8,279 nt of DNA from Candidatus Zipacnadia bacterium (GCA_029821215.1 JALGTV010000064.1:1-8279); one strand, 5' to 3'; numbered from the stretch's first letter, positions 1 through 6,736 are shown. Notes: generated by a model not told the origin, from the sequence alone. A program made the numbers and translations.

Positions 1-420
1 AGCTATCTGCATAGCTATACTGTACAGACCAAAGCGGTAAGCATCAAAGTGCCTGAGAATAATAATGCCATCAACAGTCCGTAGAAGTACGTTGGCAAAG
101 ATTATGCCAGCAATAGGTAGGCCCACCCGAATTAATCGCCCCAGCATGCCGATTCTCAGGCGGGGGCGAATATGCAGGCCAGAAGCATAGTGCAGATACA
201 GCAGAGGAACCAGCATCGCCGCCAGCCAGCCCCACATTGCGCCCGTAACCCCATAGGTAGTAGCCCCAAACACAATAAGGAGGAACTGACTGACGCTGAG
301 TATCACGGCCGTGATGGCCAGCACGCTGTAGGTGCCCCACGCCCGCAGCACACAGCGGTAAAGGGCGATGACCTGGCCGCTAAGGATGATTCCTCCACCA
401 ATGGCAATTGTTATCCGGGT
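1..420 (-). pseudogene. Oligosaccharide flippase, middle part in a shifted frame (cut by window edge)
   Basis: This is the continuation of the flippase whose N-terminal part ends at 411. Translating the - strand in the frame whose codons end at position 1 gives an uninterrupted hydrophobic protein with no start codon of its own. It has predicted membrane helices around ITIAIGGGIILSGQVIALY, YSVLAITAVILSVSQFLLIV, VTGAMWGWLAAMLVPLLYL and IRVGLPIAGIIFANVLL. The last helix is followed by TVDGIIILRHFDAYRFGLYS, which matches the usual 'vDr.il..f....lGlYs' segment of Polysacc_synt/MATE-type flippases. Supplying one base around 411-430, for example a fourth C in the - strand CCC at 419-417, joins the two parts as ...APDTLPRITIAIGGG.... 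The gene is therefore either frameshifted or carries a one-base sequence error. The C-terminal half lies outside the window. Confidence 0.75.
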
Positions 421-803
421 AAGGTGTCTGGTGCCCACAGAGCCCACATTACCATCCCCAAGCCGGCCAGCGACTCCAATAAAACCACCGCTGTCGTCCC
501 CACATCCTCTATCTGTTGGACATCAGCTTCATCTTCCCGGCCCACAGCCATAGGTAGCTCTTTGCTGACGCCATGCAGTATGCCCAGATGGGCATTAGAC
601 AGATATTTATTGAAAAGGTGCACAATTCGCATCAGCCCCCGGCCGGTAGGGCCAATTGCGCGCGCCACCAGAACGCCTCGTACCATCCCCAGCACCATAT
701 CCGAGTATGAACTGGCTAACATCATAAATAGCCCGCTAAAAACCGACTGCCGGCGCCGGTAGGGGCGTTCGCTGGCTGGGTGAAGGTGTGGTGTGCTCGT
801 CAC
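411..803 (-). CDS. Oligosaccharide flippase (polysaccharide biosynthesis protein), N-terminal part, frame-broken
   Basis: This is the N-terminal 130 residues of a membrane flippase of the MVF/MATE-like polysaccharide biosynthesis superfamily, which moves lipid-linked glycans across the cytoplasmic membrane. A short basic tail (ERPYRRRQS) precedes a first helix (SVFSGLFMMLASSYSDMVLG). Then comes ARAIGPTGRGLMRIVHLFNK, typical of the loop and second helix of this family, and a further helix ends at MVMWALWAP. A stop at 413-411 ends the frame, but the same protein clearly continues in another frame to the left edge. The start is uncertain. GTG at 803 directly follows an in-frame stop and has no clear ribosome site. 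An ATG at 807 lies in a different frame, which closes after 23 codons (MSDEH...). The family call is firm; substrate and start are not. Confidence 0.72.
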   Translation of the reverse strand: MTSTPHLHPASERPYRRRQSVFSGLFMMLASSYSDMVLGMVRGVLVARAIGPTGRGLMRIVHLFNKYLSNAHLGILHGVSKELPMAVGREDEADVQQIEDVGTTAVVLLESLAGLGMVMWALWAPDTLPG

Positions 804-998
804 TCATTGCTTGTGGGGGGTGTAGATAATATGAATTCAATTCACCATTGCCGTGCCTGGGTTTTACCCTTGGCACTAACTTAGACACGCAAAGTCTCGT
901 ATTCAGCGGTTCGGGCCCACCACTGCAACATTTGGATGCGATATGCTCCATAGGCCGGGCTGCACCATGGCCTCTCTTCCACCGGTATCGCTGCCAAC
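804..998 (-). other. Spacer between TPR/M48-like gene and flippase, with a hairpin
   Basis: No recognisable gene lies in these 195 bases; the open frame crossing them on the - strand has no family features. There is an imperfect inverted repeat at 853-876: arms GTGCC (853-857) and GGCAC (872-876), and inner arms GGGT (859-862) and ACCC (866-869) around a TTT loop. A smaller AGAC/GTCT hairpin lies just upstream in - strand terms. Neither is followed by a T-run, so they are not good terminators. They may form a structured leader of the flippase transcript. No convincing promoter was found here. Confidence 0.35.
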
Positions 999-2204
999 TC
1001 ACTGGCCTCCTGCCTCCTGGCCAGCAAACTGATCCATAAACTGCTCCAGCGTCACCCCGCTTGCTGCCTCGGCATTTTTCATAGTCCCTTTAGCAATTGC
1101 CGTGCCTGCTGCATGTATATCCTGGCAGCATACCAGTCCGGCGCGGTCGGCAGACAATTCTGCTCGCTGCTGCCAGGCGTGGCCCAGCTTCTTCAGGCGA
1201 CTTTTGGCCTGAGCAGCAAGGTCAGCATCCCAAGGCTCACAGTGCTCGGCTATCACCTGCCGCACTGTTTCAGCACAGTCTCCTGCCTCTGCCGGACGCT
1301 CAGTAATTATGGCTACTGCTTGTCGAGCCGCCAGGTAGCCGCTGCGTACCCAAGCCAGCTCCCGTCCTATCAAAAATAACAGTTCGGCCTCCTCGGTTAC
1401 CTGCGCCAGCGCTGCCGGCACCACCAATATTGCCGGACTATCAGTGAGCAGGCAGGGGTACAAGGCCGGTTGGGACACTATGTACAGTTGCGGCGGTTGG
1501 ATACCTAACCGCTGGGAGGCCCGGCCCGCAGCAGCAATAATCTGTATATGATGCTGCTTGTCAGCCGGCTGGCACTGGCTGAGCAGCGGGGCAAAGACCT
1601 CTGCCTCTGATGCTATCTGCTGTACAGCAGTGGTGATTTGGTGAACCACCGGCTCATCTAACCAACGGTCAAGATATTCTCGGTCTTGTTCATACTCCCA
1701 GGCCGGCGGCGCGGCAACTGGCACCACCTCAGCCGCTATCCCAGCTAATTCTTCAGCCTGTTCTCCCCCACCCCGCCATGGCTGGCCCACCTCCTGCATC
1801 GGCTCCTCGTCGCTGGGTGCCGCTTCTTCCAAAGGCTCAAAAGCATTCATATCAGCGGTGGCCTGCCGCCGCACCACAAACGGGTCCGGTGCAATTTCGC
1901 TCAGCCGCCTCAACCGAGCAGCCGCAGTCGGATCAATTTCTTCCAACCGTTCCCAGGCTTTCTGGTCATGGCGATCCTGATGTAGGATATCCTGATATTC
2001 GCGCGAGGCTTCGCGCAGTTGATCCATCTCCAGATATCGCTCTGCCAGCCAATGACGCGCCTCATTGTATGTTTGATCAATTTCCAGTGCCTGCTGAGCC
2101 AACTGCACAGCTTGATTCACCCGTCGCCGCTCATAGGCTCGTTGGGCCTCGGCAAATTTCGCTTGCGCTGCTTGGTGTCCACTGTCCAATTGTTCAGTAC
2201 CCAT
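999..2204 (-). CDS. TPR protein with an inactivated M48 peptidase-like domain
   Basis: A 401-residue protein with no signal peptide and no obvious membrane helix, so probably cytoplasmic. Residues about 13-80 form two tetratricopeptide-like repeats (AKFAEAQRAYERRRVNQAVQ and the next 34 residues), with perhaps part of a third. An acidic, proline-containing linker (about 100-190) follows. Residues about 195-365 resemble the catalytic core of M48 metallopeptidases: PPQLYIVSQPALYPCLL, a strand with ILVVPAALAQ, the helix EAELLFLIGRELAWVRSGYL, and then RAELSADRAGLVCCQD. In active M48 enzymes the first helix carries HExxH. Here it reads R281-E-L-A-W285, so both zinc histidines are missing, although E349 and D353 of the ExxxD motif remain. 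It is most likely a pseudopeptidase acting through protein contacts; its partner is unknown. The ATG at 2204 is supported by GGGAGG (2218-2213) eight bases upstream and a promoter at 2309-2281. Confidence 0.7.
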   Translation of the reverse strand: MGTEQLDSGHQAAQAKFAEAQRAYERRRVNQAVQLAQQALEIDQTYNEARHWLAERYLEMDQLREASREYQDILHQDRHDQKAWERLEEIDPTAAARLRRLSEIAPDPFVVRRQATADMNAFEPLEEAAPSDEEPMQEVGQPWRGGGEQAEELAGIAAEVVPVAAPPAWEYEQDREYLDRWLDEPVVHQITTAVQQIASEAEVFAPLLSQCQPADKQHHIQIIAAAGRASQRLGIQPPQLYIVSQPALYPCLLTDSPAILVVPAALAQVTEEAELLFLIGRELAWVRSGYLAARQAVAIITERPAEAGDCAETVRQVIAEHCEPWDADLAAQAKSRLKKLGHAWQQRAELSADRAGLVCCQDIHAAGTAIAKGTMKNAEAASGVTLEQFMDQFAGQEAGGQ

Positions 2205-2280
2205 ACATAACGCCTCCCATCTGTCCGCAATTTCTCATAACAATCAGCCCGATACTCGCCGCTGGATTGCCACTATCCTT

Positions 2281-2309
2281 ATTGTAAGTATTCCCGGCTC
2301 GTAAGTCCA
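2281..2309 (-). promoter_or_regulatory. Sigma-70 type promoter candidate for the TPR/M48-like gene
   Basis: On the - strand, TGGACT (2309-2304; 4 of 6 matches to TTGACA) and TACAAT (2286-2281; 5 of 6 matches to TATAAT) are separated by exactly 17 bases. The predicted start of transcription is near 2274, giving a leader of about 70 bases before the ATG at 2204. This is a motif-based inference. Confidence 0.5.
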
Positions 2310-2366
2310 GCAATCTTAGCAGACTGGGTTAGCCATACAGGATGAACAAAATAAGTGCCCCAGCCC

Positions 2367-2395
2367 TTGCAGGATATCAAAAGATGTGTTATACT
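2367..2395 (+). promoter_or_regulatory. Promoter of the rimP-nusA-infB operon (extended -10)
   Basis: TTGCAG (2367-2372) and TATACT (2390-2395) are separated by 17 bases. The -10 is preceded by TG one base upstream (TGTTATACT), a full extended -10 element, which compensates for the weak -35 (3 of 6 matches). Transcription would start near 2402, leaving a leader of about 104 bases before rimP. It is the best promoter candidate upstream of the gene cluster. Confidence 0.6.
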
Positions 2396-2410
2396 AATAG
2401 TGTTTCAAAT

Positions 2411-2455
2411 CTCAGGAGTACTATCCTGGGAGTGGGCTGAACTGGCCCGCTCCCC
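2411..2455 (+). promoter_or_regulatory. Structured leader of the rimP operon: terminator-like hairpin with an overlapping upstream hairpin
   Basis: GGGAGTGGGC (2428-2437) pairs with GCCCGCTCCC (2445-2454) over 10 base pairs, one of them T-G, around a 7-base loop. Only a weak T-rich stretch (CATTTGTTAT) follows. Just upstream, CAGGA (2413-2417) pairs with TCCTG (2424-2428). An extended version that also pairs CTC (2411-2413) with GAG (2430-2432) would consume the 5' arm of the large hairpin. The two folds are therefore partly exclusive, as in attenuators. No known riboswitch or protein-binding leader was recognised. The hairpin is plainly there; a regulatory function is inference. Confidence 0.45.
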
Positions 2456-2505
2456 ATTTGTTATAAGATAATGGATAGCACAACGAGCCTGGAGTAGGAA
2501 ATAGC

Positions 2506-2991
2506 GTGCATATTAGCAAGCATCCTGTGGTGGAGAAAATTGAGCCGCAGATAGCGGATACCTTAGCTGACTTCGGGTATGAACTGGTGCACATGACTTT
2601 TGGTGGTCCGGCCGGCCATCGCCGGCTCACCATATATATTGACAAGCCGGGCGGAGTGACCAGCAACGATTGCGGGATGATGGCTCAGCGGCTATCAGTG
2701 TTGCTGGAAACTATTGAGCCGGTCGCGGAGCCATGGACGCTGATGGTTTCCTCCCCCGGCCTGGAGCGGCCGCTGACCCAGGACGAGGACTTTGTCCGTT
2801 TTACCGGCCAGAAGGCCAAGGTGACAATTCAGCCGCTCGGCGGCAAGAAAAGGACCAGAACCGGAGTCATCCAGGCAGTGGCTAATGGCCAGGTAACACT
2901 AATCTCAGGCCAACAAAACTATGAGGTCCCATTAGCTGATGTTACCGCTGCCCATTTGGTTCATGACTGGGATGTGGAACAGGATAGATAG
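2506..2991 (+). CDS. rimP: Ribosome maturation factor RimP
   Basis: A 161-residue protein of normal length for RimP, the cytoplasmic factor that assists late 30S subunit assembly. The N-terminal alpha/beta domain (residues about 5-85) has the usual start (VVEKIEPQIADTLADFGYEL), the segment RRLTIYIDKPGGVTSNDC and the family hallmark VSSPGLERPL, followed by DFVRFTGQKAKV. The C-terminal small beta-barrel (about 90-155) has the GVIQAVANGQVTLI and VPLADVTAAHLV pattern. The start is GTG at 2506, preceded by GGAGTAGGA (2491-2499) at workable spacing; no better start is in frame. It is the first gene of the operon, 27 bases before nusA, the rimP-nusA pairing found in most bacteria. Confidence 0.93.
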   Translation: MHISKHPVVEKIEPQIADTLADFGYELVHMTFGGPAGHRRLTIYIDKPGGVTSNDCGMMAQRLSVLLETIEPVAEPWTLMVSSPGLERPLTQDEDFVRFTGQKAKVTIQPLGGKKRTRTGVIQAVANGQVTLISGQQNYEVPLADVTAAHLVHDWDVEQDR

Positions 2992-3018
2992 GGGTCAGAG
3001 CTTGACCAAGGGACGGAT

Positions 3019-4326
3019 ATGCCGATGAATGGCCAGTTTATTGAAGCGCTTGAGCAATTGCACAAAGAAAAAGACATTCCTATGCCCTCGCTATTGCAAA
3101 CAGTAGCGGCGGCTATGTCCTCGGCGTACCGTAAACACTACGGGGTCAATGAGGACGTCCGGGTGGAGATTGATCTCGAGAATCGGACCGTGCGTATGTT
3201 TGCGCGCCGCCCAGTGGCCGAGGAGACCGAAGTTGCTGTTGATGAGAAGGCTGAAGTGGAAACCGAGCAACAGGTAAGCTATGAGGAGCACGAGATAGAT
3301 ACGGCTGACTTTGGCCGTATTGCTGCCCAAACTGCTAAGCAAGTAGTTATGCAGCGCATCCGGGAGGCGGAGCGCGAACGCGATTATGACGAGTTTGCCG
3401 ATCGCGTCGGTGAAGTGGTTACCGGTGAGGTGCAGCGCCGCGACGCCCATAAGGTCTTTGTGGCTTTGGGACGAGTGGAGGCTATCTTACCGGTCCGGGA
3501 GCAAATACCCGGCGAGCCCTATCGGTTCGGCGACCGAATTAAGGTTTACATACTGGATGTTCGCATGACCACCAAGGGGCCTCAGATTATTCTCTCCCGT
3601 ACCCATCCGTCAGTAGTGGTTCAGCTTTTTGAGTTGGAAGTGCCGGAGGTATATGACGGCATTGTGGAGCTAAAGTCGGTGGCGCGGGAGCCAGGAGTCC
3701 GCTCCAAGGTAGCAGTGCAATCTCACGACCCCCAGGTGGATCCGGTAGGGGCGTGTGTCGGCCACCGCGGGGCCCGCGTGCAAGCCATAGTGGATGAGCT
3801 GCGGGGTGAAAAGATTGACATTGTCCGTTATGCCGAGGATCCTTCGGACTACCTGAAGAGCGCGCTGTCGCCCGCTAAGGTTAGTCAGGTGAAGCTGAAC
3901 GAACAAGAAAAATCGGCGCTGGTCATCGCCCCCGACGACCAACTGTCTCTGGCCATTGGCCGCCACGGACAAAATGTTAGGCTGGCTGCTCAACTAACCG
4001 GTTGGAAGATTGACATCCGCAGCCAGTCTGAATGGGCTGAGCAGGAAGCGCGGGAGGAGGCTGCCGCAGCCGCCCCCATGCGTGTCTATGAGCTGGCTGC
4101 GGAACTTGATGTGGCCAGTCGTGACTTAGTGGAAATTCTCCAGGAAGAGGGAGTAGACATCACCAGCCATGCCAGCAACGTGACTGCCGAGCAAGCTCGC
4201 ATGATTCGGCAACTGCTCGGCGGCGGAGAAGGAACCTTGGCTGAACTGGAAGCCGGAGAGATATTTATTGACGTATCACAGGCATATCCTGAAGAGGAGG
4301 AGGCTACCCAAGGTACAGGCACTTAG
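3019..4326 (+). CDS. nusA: Transcription termination/antitermination protein NusA with an extra C-terminal IF2_N-like domain
   Basis: NusA binds RNA polymerase and nascent RNA and controls pausing, termination and antitermination. Residues about 1-125 form the polymerase-binding N-terminal domain (NGQFIEALEQLHKEKDIP, then AAMSSAYRKHYG). An S1 domain follows (about 132-198, from GEVVTGEVQRRD to IILSR). Then come two KH domains, with GHRG at 248-251 (KH1) and GRHG at 314-317 (KH2, in SLAIGRHGQNVRLAAQLTGW). NusA normally ends near here in Gram-positive bacteria. In this protein an alanine-rich linker leads to residues 354-401, beginning MRVYELAAELDVASRDLVEI, which look like the IF2_N domain otherwise found at the start of IF2. 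An acidic tail closes the 435-residue protein. The start is ATG 3019 with AAGGGA (3008-3013) upstream; ATG 3025 (MNGQF) matches the usual family start and is also possible. The stop is only 26 bases before infB. Confidence 0.93.
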   Translation: MPMNGQFIEALEQLHKEKDIPMPSLLQTVAAAMSSAYRKHYGVNEDVRVEIDLENRTVRMFARRPVAEETEVAVDEKAEVETEQQVSYEEHEIDTADFGRIAAQTAKQVVMQRIREAERERDYDEFADRVGEVVTGEVQRRDAHKVFVALGRVEAILPVREQIPGEPYRFGDRIKVYILDVRMTTKGPQIILSRTHPSVVVQLFELEVPEVYDGIVELKSVAREPGVRSKVAVQSHDPQVDPVGACVGHRGARVQAIVDELRGEKIDIVRYAEDPSDYLKSALSPAKVSQVKLNEQEKSALVIAPDDQLSLAIGRHGQNVRLAAQLTGWKIDIRSQSEWAEQEAREEAAAAAPMRVYELAAELDVASRDLVEILQEEGVDITSHASNVTAEQARMIRQLLGGGEGTLAELEAGEIFIDVSQAYPEEEEATQGTGT

Positions 4327-4338
4327 TGTCTGTCACCT

Positions 4339-4345
4339 GGAGGTG
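4339..4345 (+). promoter_or_regulatory. Ribosome binding site that fixes the infB start
   Basis: GGAGGTG is a near-complete match to the 16S anti-Shine-Dalgarno complement, 7 bases before GTG 4353. It decides in favour of that start over the upstream GTG at 4326, which overlaps the nusA stop and has no comparable site. Confidence 0.75.
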
Positions 4346-4352
4346 GATTATA

Positions 4353-6317
4353 GTGGCCGAAATTCGTATATTCTCTTTGGCGCGCCAACTGGGACTGCAA
4401 AGCAAGGCGTTAATGGCGGCCCTCGCCGAGCTGGGTCTGGAAGATGTTACCCCAGCCTCTGCCGTGGATGAAGATACGGCGCGGGCGGCTGTTGAACTAT
4501 TGGCTGAGCAGGCCCAAGAGGCTCGCAAGGCCGCCCAAGCAGCCGCCGAAGCCCAGGCAGAGGCTGCCCCCCAGCAGCAACAAAAGGGTGAAGCCGCGGA
4601 GGCCGTCGCCGAAGAGTGGGAAGAGGAAGAATACGAGCCGCCCGTCCATCCGGCCGAATTGGAAGCCGGATTGGCTGAGCTTGAGCAGCACTTGCAGCGC
4701 CTGCGGGTAGAAGCCCAAGCCGAACAAGCCGACCGCGAAGCTGTCAAGCCCCTGCCGGAATTGGCCGCTCGTCCCCAAGGACCCCGACCTGAAACAGCCA
4801 TTGAAGTGCCGCCGGTGGTGACTGTGCTGGGTCATGTGGATCACGGTAAGACCACCTTACTTGATGCCTTGCGCAATACCGATGTGATTGCCACCGAAAG
4901 TGGCGGCATTACCCAACATATTGGCGCTTCCGAGGTGGCGGTGGACGACAAGCATATAGTCTTCATAGATACCCCCGGCCACGAGGCTTTCACCCAGATG
5001 CGAGCCCGGGGCGCACAGGTGACTGATGTGGCTGTGCTCATCGTAGCGGCTGATGATGGCGTAATGCCCCAAACCGTTGAAGCAATTAACCATGTCAAAG
5101 CGGCCGAGGTACCGTTGGTGGTAGCCATAAATAAAATAGACCTGCCGGAAGCCGATATTGAAAGGATAAAACAGCAACTGTTAGACCATGAATTAGTGCC
5201 CGAAGAATGGGGCGGCGATACTATCGTTGTGCCCGTGTCTGCTTTGCAACGGGAAGGGCTGGATGAACTGCTGGAGATGTTGCTGCTGGTGGCGGAAGTC
5301 GAGGAACTATGGGCTGACCCCGAGGCCGACATGGTAGCCGTGGTTATTGAATCTTCCCTGGATGAAAGTGAGGGCGCTTTGGCTACTGTACTGGTCCGCA
5401 ACGGGACCCTCTCCGTAGGCGATGTGGTGGTTTGTGGGACCGCCTGTGGGCGGGTACGCCGGCTGCGCGACTGGCGAGGTAAATCCGTGAAGACTATGCC
5501 TCCTGGCCATCCCGTTGAAGTAATAGGACTTTCGGATGTGGTGGAGGCCGGCGAAATAATGCAAACCGCCGCCACTCTCAAGGAAGCTCGCCAAATAGCC
5601 GAACAGCGCCAGGAACAACAGCGTGAGCAGAAGTTAGCGGGGGGAGCGCGACGGCAACTGCGCCACCTGTACCAGGAATTGGGCACTGAAGAGGTTAAAG
5701 ACCTCAACATTGTCCTGAAGGCAGATGTTTGGGGATCGGTGGAGGCTATGGTCTCTTCGCTGGAACAGCTCAACGAACGACTGGACGAAGTTGATATTGA
5801 GATAGTTTATACCGGTGTAGGCGAGCTAAATGAATCCGACGTAATGATGGCCGTAGCCTCTGACGCTTTGATCTTAGGCTTCCACGTGGATGCCACTGCC
5901 AGTGTAGAGCAGGCAGCCGCTGATGAACACATTGAAATCCGTACCTATGACGTAATCTACGAGGCCCTCAACGATATTCGCAAAGCAATGCTAGGCATGC
6001 TGGAGCCTATCTATGAGGAACGTCTGGTCGGTGAGGCTCAGGTCCTGCACCTATTCAGCAGTTCGCGGGTGGGGGTCATAGCTGGCTGTAGGATTACTGA
6101 CGGCCAATTGCGCCGGGGGAGCCGAATGGTCGTGGTGCGGGACAGCGAACAAGTCTTTGAAGGTACTTTGGAGTCACTACGTCACTTTGACAATGATGTA
6201 GCTAGTATTGACGCCCCCCAGGAATGTGGGGTGGCTAGTTCAGAATTCCGCGACTGGCAGGAAGGTGATATCATCCGAGCCTACGTCCAGGAAGAAGTGC
6301 CCCGAACGCTTGAATGA
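4353..6317 (+). CDS. infB: Translation initiation factor IF-2
   Basis: A 654-residue IF2, the GTPase that brings fMet-tRNA to the 30S subunit and promotes subunit joining. It starts with an IF2_N domain (AEIRIFSLARQLGLQSKALM, residues 2-50), followed by an Ala/Gln/Glu-rich flexible linker (about 50-150). The G domain has G1 GHVDHGKT (160-167), the switch I motif GGITQHIG, G3 DTPGH (206-210), G4 NKID (260-263) and G5 SAL. A beta-barrel domain II follows, then the IF-2 domain III (LNIVLKADVWGSVEAM), and a C-terminal barrel that binds fMet-tRNA (VGVIAGCRITDGQLRRGSRM ... QECGVASSEFRDWQEGDII). All key residues are present. Its length is near the short end for the family because the linker is short. 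The true start is GTG 4353. No ylxR or ylxQ gene separates it from nusA. Confidence 0.96.
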   Translation: MAEIRIFSLARQLGLQSKALMAALAELGLEDVTPASAVDEDTARAAVELLAEQAQEARKAAQAAAEAQAEAAPQQQQKGEAAEAVAEEWEEEEYEPPVHPAELEAGLAELEQHLQRLRVEAQAEQADREAVKPLPELAARPQGPRPETAIEVPPVVTVLGHVDHGKTTLLDALRNTDVIATESGGITQHIGASEVAVDDKHIVFIDTPGHEAFTQMRARGAQVTDVAVLIVAADDGVMPQTVEAINHVKAAEVPLVVAINKIDLPEADIERIKQQLLDHELVPEEWGGDTIVVPVSALQREGLDELLEMLLLVAEVEELWADPEADMVAVVIESSLDESEGALATVLVRNGTLSVGDVVVCGTACGRVRRLRDWRGKSVKTMPPGHPVEVIGLSDVVEAGEIMQTAATLKEARQIAEQRQEQQREQKLAGGARRQLRHLYQELGTEEVKDLNIVLKADVWGSVEAMVSSLEQLNERLDEVDIEIVYTGVGELNESDVMMAVASDALILGFHVDATASVEQAAADEHIEIRTYDVIYEALNDIRKAMLGMLEPIYEERLVGEAQVLHLFSSSRVGVIAGCRITDGQLRRGSRMVVVRDSEQVFEGTLESLRHFDNDVASIDAPQECGVASSEFRDWQEGDIIRAYVQEEVPRTLE

Positions 6318-6423
6318 ACTGGTAGTTAAACCGCGCTGTCAGTTTCGTAGCTCTTCCCAGCAAGTACCGGCCATCACTTAATCTTACATAGTAAAGCAGC
6401 CATATTGGGTAGTACACAAGCAA

Positions 6424-6711
6424 ATGCCCGTCTTTGTTGGCCTATTAACTATCGATTTGCATCTGCCGGAGGCCAATAGCCTCAAAGACAAGCGGCGAGT
6501 GTTGGAGAGTTTACTCACCCGCCTGCGCAATCGGCACCAGGTGGCAGTTGCCCAAGTAGATGATACTGACCTCCATCGGCGCGCCCAAATTGCTTTGGCT
6601 ACAGTTAGCAATAGTCAGGCGCAGGTGCAACGGGTGCTGGACGCTACCTCGCGATTCATCAACTCCCAGCCCGCTGTGGTGGTGGAAGCTGAGAATTGTG
6701 AGATTCTTTGA
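6424..6711 (+). CDS. ylxP: DUF503 family protein (YlxP-like)
   Basis: A 95-residue protein of the DUF503/YlxP family, common between infB and rbfA in Firmicutes and relatives. The recognisable pattern is VGLLTIDLHLPEANSLKDKR, followed by RRVLESLLTRLRNRHQVAVA, a D-D-L-H-RRAQIALATVSN segment, and a helix ending near the C-terminal VVVEAENCEIL. The family has an alpha/beta ferredoxin-like fold and is thought to help ribosome biogenesis, but its biochemical role is not settled. ATG 6424 has no evident Shine-Dalgarno sequence (TACACAAGCAA precedes it), and no better in-frame start exists upstream. The gap to infB (106 bases) is the largest in the operon; rbfA follows after 25 bases. Confidence 0.88.
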   Translation: MPVFVGLLTIDLHLPEANSLKDKRRVLESLLTRLRNRHQVAVAQVDDTDLHRRAQIALATVSNSQAQVQRVLDATSRFINSQPAVVVEAENCEIL

Positions 6712-6736
6712 CCACCCCTCGGGGAAGTGATGACTT

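Larger units (their letters stand above)
2205..2505. other. Divergent regulatory region between the TPR/M48-like gene and rimP
   Basis: This 301-base region has no gene. It separates two divergent transcription units and holds a - strand promoter candidate, a + strand extended -10 promoter candidate, and a hairpin-rich leader upstream of rimP, each listed separately. A potential 8-codon frame at 2471 has no ribosome site and was not annotated. Confidence 0.6.

Noticed and set aside
172..762. 196-codon + strand open frame opposite the flippase
   Set aside because: It is antisense to a clear membrane protein, rich in Pro/Ser/Arg as shadow frames are, with no recognisable motif.
736..1002. 88-codon open frame on the - strand starting GTG at the end of the TPR/M48-like gene
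   Set aside because: Composition has no family features, it overlaps the flippase N-terminus out of frame, and there is no ribosome site. It is kept only as a possible alternative flippase start (ATG 807).
847..1108. 13-bp direct repeat ATTGCCGTGCCTG at 847-859 and 1096-1108
   Set aside because: A 13-base match is expected by chance about this often in 8 kb, and one copy is inside a coding region.
4326..4352. infB start at GTG 4326
   Set aside because: It would add nine residues unlike IF2 and place the strong GGAGGTG site inside the gene; GTG 4353 fits both motif and spacing.
4841..5773. 310-codon - strand open frame opposite infB
   Set aside because: Serine-rich shadow of the strongly coding infB G domain; no motifs or start context.
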